Under the pieces are notes generated by a model. That model was given only the letters and a program-made list of their open reading frames with translations. It was not told the origin of the DNA and made no database searches. DNA of 64,000 nt from Slackia faecicanis (GTDB taxonomy: Bacteria; Actinomycetota; Coriobacteriia; Coriobacteriales; Eggerthellaceae), in contig NZ_QICB01000003.1 of assembly GCF_003725295.1 (NCBI RefSeq), positions 211,927-275,926 of the forward strand, written 5' to 3'. Both the position numbers and the translations under genes were made by a program. Below, in pieces: positions 1 through 7,660 of the stretch. Numbering within the stretch: position 1 is the first letter of the stretch; every line of letters starts with the position of its first letter.

Positions 1-324
1 GAGCGCGGCGCGCGCCTGTCGGGCGGACAGAAGCAGCGCATCTCGATCGCGCGCGTGTTCCTGAAAAACCCGCCGATCCTGATCCTGGACGAAGCCACCA
101 GCGCGCTCGACAACGAAAGCGAGCGCCATGTGCAAGAATCGCTGGCGGAGCTTTCCAAGGGCCGCACCACGCTGGTGATCGCGCACCGGCTTTCCACCAT
201 TCGCGGCGCCGACAAGATCGCCGTCGTGGACGACGGCCGCGTAGTGGAGGAAGGCACGCACGACGAGCTGATTGCTCTCGGCGGCACCTACGCCCGCTAC
301 TGCGCCATGCAGTTCGGCGTGTGA
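1..324 (+). CDS. ABC transporter ATP-binding protein, C-terminal fragment
   Basis: This is the 3' end of a gene that begins before the window; the frame is open from base 1. The first residues carry the ABC signature (LSGGQ), followed by Walker B with the catalytic acid ([11 protein letters not shown]), the D-loop, and the H-loop histidine in VIAHRLST. This order and spacing are those of the exporter-type nucleotide-binding domain (MsbA/LmrA class), usually fused behind six membrane helices. The fragment would couple ATP hydrolysis to export at the cytoplasmic membrane. The substrate cannot be inferred because the membrane domain is missing. A strong hairpin terminator follows. Confidence 0.93.
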   Translation, partial: ERGARLSGGQKQRISIARVFLKNPPILILDEATSALDNESERHVQESLAELSKGRTTLVIAHRLSTIRGADKIAVVDDGRVVEEGTHDELIALGGTYARYCAMQFGV

Positions 325-357
325 TGCAGACGCGCGGCAAGCGAGCCGAAACGCACG

Positions 358-388
358 AAGGACCCGGCATGCCGGGTCCTTTCTCTTT
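358..388 (+). terminator. Rho-independent terminator after the ABC gene
   Basis: A perfect 12+12 base inverted repeat at 358-381 (AAGGACCCGGCA and its complement) is followed by a T/C-rich tract. It sits 34 bases after the stop and separates this gene from the convergent lipid kinase. Confidence 0.8.
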
Positions 389-401
389 CGGGGCGAAACG
401 T

Positions 402-1310
402 CTATGGACGGAAATCCTTCGGCGCGAACACGCGCAGCGCGCCGGGCTCGATGCTCAAGCTGACGGGCAGGAGCGGGCCTTCGTCGCCGTCGACGCCGCA
501 TGACAGTTCGGCATCCAAGCAGCTTATCTCGAACGACCTCGCGTGCAGATACAGCACTTCGCGGCTTTTCTCGAGCGTGCGGGCAAGGGCGTGCGGCGCA
601 AGCGACGCCAAGGCGGGAAACGAGGCGCGCTTCAGCGCGATCAAGTGCAGCAGGCCGTCGTCGAGACGCGTCGGCACGCACGACGTGAATTCGTTGGCCA
701 GCGCGTTCGCGGAAAACGCGACGAACGAGCCGATGTCTTCGATGATTTCCTCCCCGTCGGCCACGATGCGCAGGCGGTAGCGGCGGTCGTTTCCCACGCG
801 CAGCAATTCGCTGGCGGCATAGGCCGACAGGCCGAAGCGCGTCTTGACGTCGGACGACACCTCGCGAATGCCCTCGGGAAGCGTGCCGCCCGTCACGGTG
901 TGGGCGAACGAGACGCCGTTGACGAACGTGGCGTCCAGCACCTTCGTCTTCGAGAAGTCGAGGGCCGCCACGACCTGCGCGGGATCGGACGGCAGGCCGA
1001 GCGTGCGCACGAAGCCGTTGCCCGTTCCCGCAGGAAGCGGATTGAACGTCGGCATGCGCCCGTAGCGCCTGCGACCCTCGAACAGGCCGCGCAGCCCCAG
1101 CCCGACCGTGCCGTCGCCGCCCATGACGAACAGCGCCTCGACGCTCGCGCACGCCTCGCAGGCCCATGACTCCACATCGTAGGCGGAGCGCGACATGCGG
1201 CATTCCACCTGGTCGAACGCCTCTTCGAGCAGCGGCAGGACGCACTGGGCGAAAACAGCGCCGTCGCGCCGGCCCGAATCGGGATTCACGATCAGCAACG
1301 CCTTCCCCAT
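402..1310 (-). CDS. Diacylglycerol/lipid kinase family protein (YegS/DagK type)
   Basis: The protein of 302 residues matches the soluble diacylglycerol-kinase-catalytic family: NPDSG at residues 9-13, the nucleotide-binding GGDGT at 64-68 and the PAGTGN loop at about 93-98. Members phosphorylate diacylglycerol or related lipids at the inner membrane face, feeding phosphatidic acid back into phospholipid synthesis. The ATG at 1310 was chosen over longer in-frame starts because GGGAGGAC lies just upstream and the family usually begins right before the first strand (MGKALLIVN). The exact lipid substrate is not decidable from sequence. It is monocistronic, convergent with the ABC gene. Confidence 0.85.
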   Translation of the reverse strand: MGKALLIVNPDSGRRDGAVFAQCVLPLLEEAFDQVECRMSRSAYDVESWACEACASVEALFVMGGDGTVGLGLRGLFEGRRRYGRMPTFNPLPAGTGNGFVRTLGLPSDPAQVVAALDFSKTKVLDATFVNGVSFAHTVTGGTLPEGIREVSSDVKTRFGLSAYAASELLRVGNDRRYRLRIVADGEEIIEDIGSFVAFSANALANEFTSCVPTRLDDGLLHLIALKRASFPALASLAPHALARTLEKSREVLYLHARSFEISCLDAELSCGVDGDEGPLLPVSLSIEPGALRVFAPKDFRP

Positions 1311-1494
1311 GCGTCCTCCCTTCCCTGCATCGAAACGCGTCCGCGCGCGCAAACGCCGCGGCGCATCGCCTTCCATGCGACCTTATCCGCTTCGGGCGGG
1401 CGCGGGCAAGCGAAAACAACAGCGGGAAACGAACGGAAACCGTTTCGATACCGATCCGACACCTCGCAGCCGGAAACCGCGGCCGCATGACATG

Positions 1495-1520
1495 AAAAAG
1501 CCCGCCGAACCGACGGGCTT
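1495..1520 (-). terminator. Terminator after the rhodanese gene
   Basis: Arms AAGCCCG (1498-1504) and CGGGCTT (1514-1520) end, in the minus direction, in a run of five T. It lies about 25 bases after the rhodanese stop. Confidence 0.75.
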
Positions 1521-1542
1521 CGCGTGAGAGCGCCTCTTTCGC

Positions 1543-2019
1543 CTAGCAGCCGCAGCCGCAAGAATGCTCGTGGGCGTGGGCGTGGCCGCAACCGCAACCA
1601 GCATCGCCCTGCACGGCCACCGCATCCGATGCCGCGAGCGCCGCCGCGACGGCGCGCTCCTCGTCGGTAGTCACCACTTCGTAGGGCCATTCGGCAAGGC
1701 CGCCCGCATCGTAGACGTTCACGTAGCCGATGGCCTCCATGTGCTCGGTCGCACGGGCGCTGCGCTCACCGTTGTCGCAATACAGCACGATGGCCGACGC
1801 GTCGTCGGAAAGCTCCATGCCGCGCACGTTGGCGATAGCGTCCAGGCCGCGCTCGCCCAGCGCCTCGTCGTAGAGGCAGTCGCAGATGTCTTCGGCGGCC
1901 ATGCAGCCGGCGCCCGGGATATGGCCCGCGTCGTATTCTTCCTTCGAGCGCACGTCGACCAGCAGCATATGCGGGTCGTTGGCGATCATCTCCTGCACTT
2001 CGGCAGCATCGAGTTTCAT
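1543..2019 (-). CDS. Rhodanese-domain protein with Cys/His-rich C-terminal tail
   Basis: A single rhodanese domain of about 125 residues (VDVRSKEEYDAGHIPGA, then the active-site loop CDNGERS with the presumed persulfide-carrying Cys81) is followed by a linker. It ends in a striking tail, GCGCGHAHAHEHSCGCGC (residues 141-158). The domain typically transfers sulfane sulfur to thiols or acceptor proteins in the cytoplasm. The tail looks like a metal-binding extension (six Cys, four His in 18 residues) and is not part of the rhodanese fold. The ATG at 2019 is preceded by AGAGGAC. Whether the tail binds Zn, Ni or Cu, or serves sulfur transfer, is inference. Confidence 0.85.
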   Translation of the reverse strand: MKLDAAEVQEMIANDPHMLLVDVRSKEEYDAGHIPGAGCMAAEDICDCLYDEALGERGLDAIANVRGMELSDDASAIVLYCDNGERSARATEHMEAIGYVNVYDAGGLAEWPYEVVTTDEERAVAAALAASDAVAVQGDAGCGCGHAHAHEHSCGCGC

Positions 2020-2240
2020 CGTGATGTCCTCTCTTTTTCCCGACGCCGCGCCCGAAAGCACGCTTGCGGGCGCGGCGGATTTCCTTCTATGAACGCATAC
2101 GCCAGGCGAAGCGGCGCTGTAAGGCTGCAGCGGCCGCTCCGGCGGAAAGCGCATCGACGGTTTTCGCGCCGATGCGTCGACCGCCGCGCGCCGATGGCAC
2201 GCACGACGGCGAAACGCCTCCGTCATTCCAGCGGCATGCG

Positions 2241-2798
2241 TCAGGCGAAATGCCCCGTTTCGACCAGCTCGACCGATTTCACCGCGCCGCCCTCGACGAC
2301 CATCTTCGCCACGCTAGGCGCCGAACCGCCGCGCGGACGCGTCACCGAGCCGGGACACACCACCAGGCTCGCAGGCGAAGCGGCCTTGCCCTTCAGGATG
2401 CGCGGCACATGCGTATGGCCGTGCACCGCCACCTGCGGAACCGGGTCGCCCGGCTGCAGCGCCGACGTGCATCCGCGCAACGCGCGCTGCAGATCGTCGG
2501 GCGTGTGCGTCACCAGGAATCGTACGCCGCCGATCACGGGCGTGGCGAACCGGCCCACCGCTTCGCCGTATTCGCGGCAATCGTTGTTGCCCAGCACCGC
2601 CGTGACCGGCGCGAGCGTTTCGAGCTCGGCCAGAATGCCGGGGTCGCAGATATCGCCCGCATGCACGATGAAATCGCAGTCGGCAAGCTCGGCGAAGGCG
2701 GCCTGAGGCAGCACGCCGTGCGTATCGGACAGAATGCCCACGAGCAGGGGCCCATCGACGCCCGACCGCGCGGCGCCGGCCATGCGCTGATCGGCCAC
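2241..2798 (-). CDS. Metallophosphoesterase of the YfcE/MJ0936 family
   Basis: The calcineurin-like metal-binding set is complete and in order: SDTHG, HAGDICD, LGNNDC, THTP and HGHTH. Small proteins of this family (about 160-185 residues) are Mn/Ni-dependent phosphodiesterases of broad specificity. I place the start at the GTG at 2798 because AGGAGG lies seven bases upstream; the ATG at 2783 has no ribosome site. With that start the gene begins two bases after the stop of the DUF3825 gene, so the two are almost certainly translationally coupled. The physiological substrate is unknown. Confidence 0.85.
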   Translation of the reverse strand: MADQRMAGAARSGVDGPLLVGILSDTHGVLPQAAFAELADCDFIVHAGDICDPGILAELETLAPVTAVLGNNDCREYGEAVGRFATPVIGGVRFLVTHTPDDLQRALRGCTSALQPGDPVPQVAVHGHTHVPRILKGKAASPASLVVCPGSVTRPRGGSAPSVAKMVVEGGAVKSVELVETGHFA

Positions 2799-2800
2799 GG

Positions 2801-4789
2801 CTATTCCTCCTCGTCTTCTTCCTCGGCCGCGTCGATGATCGATGCGGGCGAGAGCCAATCGATATACGGGCGGCAGAGCAGGCGCGCATCGCGGTAGGCC
2901 TGTGCCATGGTGACGACGGTCTGGCCCTGGTAGTTGCCCGATTTCTGCAGCTCCACCACAAGCGCCACGTCAGGCGTCGGCGAGTCGGTCAAGATCAGCG
3001 GAAGCAGCAGGTTCATGCTGTTCGTGCGCGGGTAATACGCGGGAACGGCGGTCTTGTAGTTCCAGCGCACCTGGCGCTTGGCCACGTCGATCGCGGCGTT
3101 GATGCTCGTGCTGAGGCGGTTGAACAGGCGCGTGTCGTTCTCGATCACGCCGCGCAGCTTCTCGAAACGCTCGCCGCGCGCGCCGTCGGAAAGCTCCTCG
3201 ATGCCCGCCAGGATGCCCAGGCACTCCTGAGACGACGCCAGCTCGTCGCGCAGGAAATTCACCGGCAGCCTGTGCACGTTGTCCACCACGATGTGGTGCA
3301 CGTCGCACACCACCTCGCGATCCAGGTCGAACAGCAGGTCTTCCTTGCGCTCAAGATAGCTTGCGGGCTGCGGCAGCGGATTGAGCTCGCGCACCAGGCG
3401 CTTGCCGAGTCTGCCCGTGCCCGCCGTGCAAAAGCCCGAAAACGACCACGGATAGCGCGTCTCTTCCGGCTTGTCGGGGTCGGACGGCTCGAAGCAGGCG
3501 TAGATGTCTTCGTAGTGCTTGTCCACCAGGCCCGTGTTGAACACGGCGAAATCCTCATCGGAGGAAAAGCCCACCTTGTCTTCGAGCGTCAGACGGTAGA
3601 AGGTGTAACGGATGTAATTGTGCAGAATGTCGAACTTGCGCGTGTTGGCGTCGAGTCCGGCGCCGCTGAAATCCCACGGCTCGTCGAGGGCGAGGTCGGC
3701 CAGCGTGGCCAAGAATTCCTGCCACGTTCCCAGGTAGCCGAAGCGCTCGAGCGCTTTGCCGGGAATGACGCGGCGGCGCGGGCGTCGGATGTCCGGGCGC
3801 GAAGCCGCGGCGCCCTGCGCCGATCCGGCCTTGCTCGCAGACGCGGGCTTGGCGGTACGGCGGCGGGCAGACGAATCATGCTCGGATGCGCCGCGACGCG
3901 TCTGGGCGGCGTCCTGCTTCTTGTCGTCTTTCTCATCCGAAGCGGAATCGGCCTTCTTGTCGGATTCGGCCGCCTTGCCTGCGGGCGCCTTCTTCGCCTG
4001 GTCGCCCGCATTCGGCTTGGCATCCGGCGAAGCGTCCGCAGAAGAAGCGTCCTGGGCCGCATCGGCCTGCTCGTGAGCGCCGCAGCCTCGGCCCGGTTTC
4101 GGGGCGCTGCCCGATTGAGCGGAACGGCGCACCGGGGTTTTCCCCTGCTTCTGCTCTTCCGCTTTTTCGGCCTGCTTTTCTTTTACCTGGTCAGTATTAG
4201 TATCTATTTGATTGTCAGTACTATTTTTATCTTTCTTATTCGCGTCTACTTTACTTTTCTTGTCTTGTTTTTTTTCAGCTTCAGCAGACTCTTTTGAATC
4301 GGCTTTCTTAGATTCACTATCGTTACTATTCGCATCATTAGTATCTTTTTGATTGCTAGGTTTCTTTTTGTCTGCTTGGTTACTTTGCTGCGCCTTATCT
4401 TTTTTAGAAACCGCGTTCGCGAAACGAGCCTCTTCATCGGCTGCAGCCTGGCGCGCCGGGTCATCGCCCTCTTCGCCCTCGACGGGCGCGACCTCGTCGA
4501 CGGAGGGCGCGTCGTTTTCGTAATCCTCGAACTCGTGCAGGCAGAACATCGACTGCGATACGCCGCCGATCTCTTTCGTGGACAGGCTCACGAAATCGGA
4601 CATTTCCTCAAGCATGGGCTTGAGCTTCAGAAAGCCGTAGTCTTCGCGGTTGATGCCTTCGCGAACGAAGCACCAGCCAAGGCTTGCCAGCGGGTAGTCT
4701 TCGTCGAAATCGAACTTCTTCTTCAGCGCACGATAGATGAACCGACGGTCGTCGTCGGACATGTGCGGCTTTGCGGGTTTGCGGGCCAT
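2801..4789 (-). CDS. LOTUS/OST-HTH plus DUF3825 protein with lysine-rich linker
   Basis: The 662-residue protein has three parts. Residues about 8-85 resemble an OST-HTH/LOTUS winged helix, including the hallmark REDYGFLKLKPMLEEM. Residues about 90-335 are low-complexity Lys/Asp/Ala/Ser. Residues about 340-640 match DUF3825 (FGYLGTWQEFL, NYIRYTFYRL, FNTGL), and a Glu/Asp tail ends the protein. LOTUS domains are RNA-binding modules, and the gene sits in a run of RNA-modifying genes, so an RNA-related role is likely but unproven; no catalytic motif was recognised. Codons for residues about 127-210 (4160-4410) are strikingly AT-rich against the rest. The ATG at 4789 follows AGGAGG. The coupled phosphoesterase follows directly. 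Confidence 0.8.
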   Translation of the reverse strand: MARKPAKPHMSDDDRRFIYRALKKKFDFDEDYPLASLGWCFVREGINREDYGFLKLKPMLEEMSDFVSLSTKEIGGVSQSMFCLHEFEDYENDAPSVDEVAPVEGEEGDDPARQAAADEEARFANAVSKKDKAQQSNQADKKKPSNQKDTNDANSNDSESKKADSKESAEAEKKQDKKSKVDANKKDKNSTDNQIDTNTDQVKEKQAEKAEEQKQGKTPVRRSAQSGSAPKPGRGCGAHEQADAAQDASSADASPDAKPNAGDQAKKAPAGKAAESDKKADSASDEKDDKKQDAAQTRRGASEHDSSARRRTAKPASASKAGSAQGAAASRPDIRRPRRRVIPGKALERFGYLGTWQEFLATLADLALDEPWDFSGAGLDANTRKFDILHNYIRYTFYRLTLEDKVGFSSDEDFAVFNTGLVDKHYEDIYACFEPSDPDKPEETRYPWSFSGFCTAGTGRLGKRLVRELNPLPQPASYLERKEDLLFDLDREVVCDVHHIVVDNVHRLPVNFLRDELASSQECLGILAGIEELSDGARGERFEKLRGVIENDTRLFNRLSTSINAAIDVAKRQVRWNYKTAVPAYYPRTNSMNLLLPLILTDSPTPDVALVVELQKSGNYQGQTVVTMAQAYRDARLLCRPYIDWLSPASIIDAAEEEDEEE

Positions 4790-4924
4790 AAGGCCTCCTA
4801 TCGTATGAAATGAACGGCGCAGACGCATACCGCGCCGGAATCGGACATGCGGCCATCATACGGAAAACGCGCGGCTCCATTCGCCGATGCATCGAAAAAG
4901 CGGACGGCTTCGCGCATAACGAAC

Positions 4925-4956
4925 AAGGCGCCGCGCATGAGGATGCACGGCGCCTT
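4925..4956 (-). terminator. Hairpin downstream of rlmH
   Basis: Arms AAGGCGCCG (4925-4933) and CGGCGCCTT (4948-4956) lie 29 bases after the rlmH stop. The T-tract is weak, so it may be a partial terminator or processing hairpin before the DUF3825 gene. Confidence 0.5.
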
Positions 4957-4984
4957 GGCGTAAGGCGTTCGTCGGATGACGGGG

Positions 4985-5455
4985 CTATTTGTGATACGGC
5001 TCGCCGCGGCTAATTTTGAACGCGCGATAGATCTGCTCGAGCAGGACCACGCGCGCCAGGTTGTGCGGAAGCGTGATTTTGCCGAACGACAGGCATTCGT
5101 CGGCGAAATCGTGCACGCTGCGGCTCACGCCGCCCGATCCGCCCACCACGAAGGTGATGTCGCTTATGCCCGAAAGCATGAGCGCGTCCATGCGCGCGGC
5201 GATTCCCTCGCTGGACAGCTGCTTGCCGCCCACGTCGAGCAGGATGACGTGCGAATGCTCGGGCAGCGCCTCAAGGATGCCCTTGCCCTCGGTTTTGCGG
5301 GCGCCTTCCTCGCCGCCGCACTTCGCGGGATCGCGGTCGGGAATCTCTTCGATGGTCACCTTGGCATACGCCTTCAAGCGCTTCATGTATTCGGCGCAGG
5401 CTTCGACCCAGAATTTCTCTTTCAGCTTGCCGACGGCGATTACGTGGATTTTCAC
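4985..5455 (-). CDS. rlmH: 23S rRNA pseudouridine-1915 N3-methyltransferase RlmH
   Basis: The protein of 156 residues is the usual length for the family and starts with the typical MKIHVIAVGKLKE. The knotted SPOUT fold is indicated by ILLDVGGKQLSSE, the SAM-binding FVVGGSGG loop and the C-terminal region (LPHNLARVVLLEQIYRAFKI) followed by the conserved GEPYHK end. RlmH methylates N3 of pseudouridine 1915 in helix 69 on assembled 70S ribosomes. It is the last gene of a minus-strand run with rlmB, a YacP-like nuclease and a flavin-binding protein, so its transcript is probably shared. Confidence 0.95.
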   Translation of the reverse strand: MKIHVIAVGKLKEKFWVEACAEYMKRLKAYAKVTIEEIPDRDPAKCGGEEGARKTEGKGILEALPEHSHVILLDVGGKQLSSEGIAARMDALMLSGISDITFVVGGSGGVSRSVHDFADECLSFGKITLPHNLARVVLLEQIYRAFKISRGEPYHK

Positions 5456-5491
5456 GACCCGGCATCTCCTTTCATGTGCGTGCGCACGATT

Positions 5492-5902
5492 CTATCCGAT
5501 GGGCATGCGCTCCACAACGAGGAACGCCATGGTGTAGGGCGTCACGCGCGGCCATGCGCTCAGCGCTTCGTCGCGGTGCGGGTCGCCTTCGCGCAGAAGC
5601 TCCAGGCGCAAACGGGCGCCGCGATAACGCTCGGCCTTCGAGGCGGCCTGGGCGTTCACTTCCTCGTAGACGAGCACGCAGGTTCCCGTGCGCTCGATGT
5701 TCTCGCGCGTCCTGTTGGGCGCGAGCGTCATGACCACGTGGTCGTCGTCGGCCATCATGGGAACGAACACGGCGGCATTGGGCGTGCCGTCCTCGTTCAC
5801 CGTGGCCACCACGGCGGCGCCTGCCACGGCCGCCATGGAATCGGCGAGGTCTTTGCCCTCGAGCGTGGTGAATTTGTCCGTTGCGGCATAGCGCTGAGAC
5901 AT
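5492..5902 (-). CDS. Pyridoxamine 5'-phosphate oxidase-like flavin-binding protein
   Basis: This small protein of 136 residues has the split-barrel flavin-binding pattern: VVATVNEDGTPNAAVFVPM, then MTLAPNRTRENIERTGTCVLVY. Such proteins bind FMN, F420 or haem and mostly lack a defined substrate. The ATG at 5902 was preferred because AAGGAAGG precedes it, and it leaves only 14 bases to the upstream YacP-like gene. The open frame extends to 6292 but overlaps that gene, so the extension is a shadow. Function within an rRNA-processing operon is unclear. Confidence 0.78.
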   Translation of the reverse strand: MSQRYAATDKFTTLEGKDLADSMAAVAGAAVVATVNEDGTPNAAVFVPMMADDDHVVMTLAPNRTRENIERTGTCVLVYEEVNAQAASKAERYRGARLRLELLREGDPHRDEALSAWPRVTPYTMAFLVVERMPIG

Positions 5903-5916
5903 GGCTGCCTTCCTTT

Positions 5917-6465
5917 CTACAAAGCGTCGCGCAAGGCGGCGAGTTTCGCACGAACCGACGGGTCGAGGCGCTCGCCCACCGTGTTCTTCACGGCCACGCG
6001 CGGGCATTCGTCCAGGTCGTATTCGTGATCGTTCACTTCGACCGCATGGCTGAAGCCATTGGCGCTCATGCGGTCCACGCCGAAGCCGAACACCGTGTTC
6101 TGGATGGTGGCGTCGCTGGTCACCACCATGGTCTCGATACCGCGCTCGCGCGCGTCGCGGCTCAGCTTCTCGATCACCTTGTCGGCGGAATCGCCCGCGC
6201 GCGAGAACATGATGCGTACGCCGGCGATCTTCTCGCACGAGCCGTCCGAGAGCTCGTTGCGCGCTCCGTCGAACACGATGACCGCCTCGCAATCGCGGCC
6301 GGCATAGGCCACCACGTCGTTGATCAGCGCCTCGCGCGCGCGATTGAACGCATCGTCGGCGTAATCGGGGTTCGGGCCCGCATCGCGCAGATGGCGGTAG
6401 CGCGAGCCGCTGCGCAGCACGTTGTAGCCGTCGACGATCAGCAGTTTCCTTCTCTGTTTTGCCAT
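5917..6465 (-). CDS. NYN-domain ribonuclease, YacP/Rae1 family
   Basis: The 182-residue protein begins LLIVDGYNVLRSG, with the first catalytic Asp of the PIN-like NYN fold. It continues with VIVFDGARNE, SADKVIEKLSRDARERG and VVTSDATIQN, which supply the remaining acidic residues. In Bacillus, YacP (Rae1) is a ribosome-associated endonuclease that cuts mRNA in the A site, and the gene lies next to rlmB there as here. Genes upstream (rlmB) and downstream (flavin-binding protein, rlmH) lie in the same direction with short gaps. Confidence 0.88.
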   Translation of the reverse strand: MAKQRRKLLIVDGYNVLRSGSRYRHLRDAGPNPDYADDAFNRAREALINDVVAYAGRDCEAVIVFDGARNELSDGSCEKIAGVRIMFSRAGDSADKVIEKLSRDARERGIETMVVTSDATIQNTVFGFGVDRMSANGFSHAVEVNDHEYDLDECPRVAVKNTVGERLDPSVRAKLAALRDAL

Positions 6466-6502
6466 TTGTATACCTGGTTTCTTTTTGATACCTGGTATGT
6501 AA

Positions 6503-7264
6503 TTACGCCTGCGCCTTCACATGGCACTGACGCATCCACTCGTACATGACGGCGGTAGCGGCCTGGGCCACGTTGAGCGAGCCGACCTTGCCCTCCTGGG
6601 GAAGCTTGGTCAAAAAGTCGCAGCTCTCCTGTGTCAGGCGCGACAGGCCCTCGCCTTCGTTGCCCATCACCAGGACGATTTTGCCGTGCAGGGGCGCTTC
6701 CCACACCGTGTAGTGCGCCTGCTCGCTGGCGCCTGCCACCCAAAAGCCCGCCTCTTTGAGCTTCTCAAGCGTGGAGGCGATGTTGGGAACCTGGGCGCAC
6801 GGAATATGATTGATGGCGCCCGCGGAGCTCTTGTAGGTGGCGGCCGTCACATGCGCGCTGCGCTTGTTGGGGATAATCAGGCCCGATGCGCCGACGATTT
6901 CGACGGAGCGCGCGATGGCGCCCAGGTTGCCGGCATCGGTGATGTGGTCGAGCACCACGACGAGCGCGTTGCCGTCATGCTCTTCGGCATGCTGCTCGGC
7001 GGCACGCAGGATGTCCTTGAAACCCGCGTAGCGATACGGACGGGCCTCGGCCATGATGCCCTGGTGGCTTCCGCGCGCGCTCAGCTCGTCGAGCTTGCGG
7101 CGCGTCACCGTTTTCACGGGCACGTCGAACTGACGGGCCTTGCGCAGAATGTCTTTGACCTGGCCGTCCTGCTGCAGGTTGTCGGCCATCAGCACGCATT
7201 TGACGGGCATCTGGGCGCGCAGCGCCTCGATGACCGGGCGTTTTCCCTCGATATAGTCTGCCAT
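6503..7264 (-). CDS. rlmB: 23S rRNA 2'-O-methyltransferase RlmB (TrmH/SpoU family)
   Basis: The protein of 253 residues starts with the substrate-binding region typical of RlmB (MADYIEGKRPVIEALRA, GSHQGIMAEA). The SPOUT methyltransferase motifs follow: LGAIARSVEIVGASGLIIP, VLVMGNEGEGLSRLT and the C-terminal VGSLNVAQAATAVMYE knot. RlmB modifies G2251 in the 23S peptidyl-transferase loop. It is the first gene of the run rlmB-yacP-PPOX-rlmH. In many Firmicutes cysS lies directly upstream; here cysS is 9.4 kb away on the same strand. Confidence 0.93.
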   Translation of the reverse strand: MADYIEGKRPVIEALRAQMPVKCVLMADNLQQDGQVKDILRKARQFDVPVKTVTRRKLDELSARGSHQGIMAEARPYRYAGFKDILRAAEQHAEEHDGNALVVVLDHITDAGNLGAIARSVEIVGASGLIIPNKRSAHVTAATYKSSAGAINHIPCAQVPNIASTLEKLKEAGFWVAGASEQAHYTVWEAPLHGKIVLVMGNEGEGLSRLTQESCDFLTKLPQEGKVGSLNVAQAATAVMYEWMRQCHVKAQA

Positions 7265-7380
7265 GATTTTCCTATCGCCTTATTCCCCTGAGCGGCCGGT
7301 GCGAGTTTTCGGCCGCGTATCTTTCAAGCGCCTCGAAGGACGCGAATTCGTAACGGTTGATTATCGCATGTCCCCATAAG

Positions 7381-7407
7381 GAAAGGGCCCGCAATGCGAA
7401 CCCTTTC
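7381..7407 (-). terminator. Terminator-like hairpin ending element copy A
   Basis: Arms GAAAGGG (7381-7387) and CCCTTTC (7401-7407) close the respiratory operon and precede rlmB by about 115 bases. The T-run is poor. Copy B has the equivalent stem GAGGGC/GCCCTC at 16481-16502. Confidence 0.5.
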
Positions 7408-7660
7408 AAGAAACCCATGTCGAAACGCCGTGCGCGACATCGTGCGCCCGACCGCAATCGCGATCCTCCGGCCGCAATTGTCAGGCAGCGACCACGCAGT
7501 CACGAGCACGCGACCGCACAGCCGGTTAAACCGTACAACCAACCGCAGCCTTTCATCCGCGTCCATCCAGCCACGCCCGCAGCCTCCTAACCACGGCCGC
7601 CCAGCCACGCCCGCAGCCTTCCGGCCGCTACCGCCCGGCTTTACCGGGCGGAAACGAAAT
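7381..7660 (-). repeat. Dispersed intergenic element, copy A
   Basis: The stretch 7381-7516 aligns with 16479-16614 over about 136 bases with few gaps. The final 23 bases (7494-7516 and 16592-16614) are identical. C-rich degenerate sequence follows in both copies, including a direct repeat at 7568-7585 and 7602-7619. The element ends near 7660, so it overlaps the last codons and stop of the TorD-type gene (TTTCCGCCCGGTAA). Read on the minus strand it is a 3' untranslated element finishing in a terminator-like hairpin. No coding sequence was found in this 376-base gap. Confidence 0.75.

Noticed and set aside
7272..7457. Short minus-strand open frame before rlmB
   Set aside because: It overlaps the repeat element, has no ribosome site and gives an Arg/Ala-rich product without a recognisable fold.
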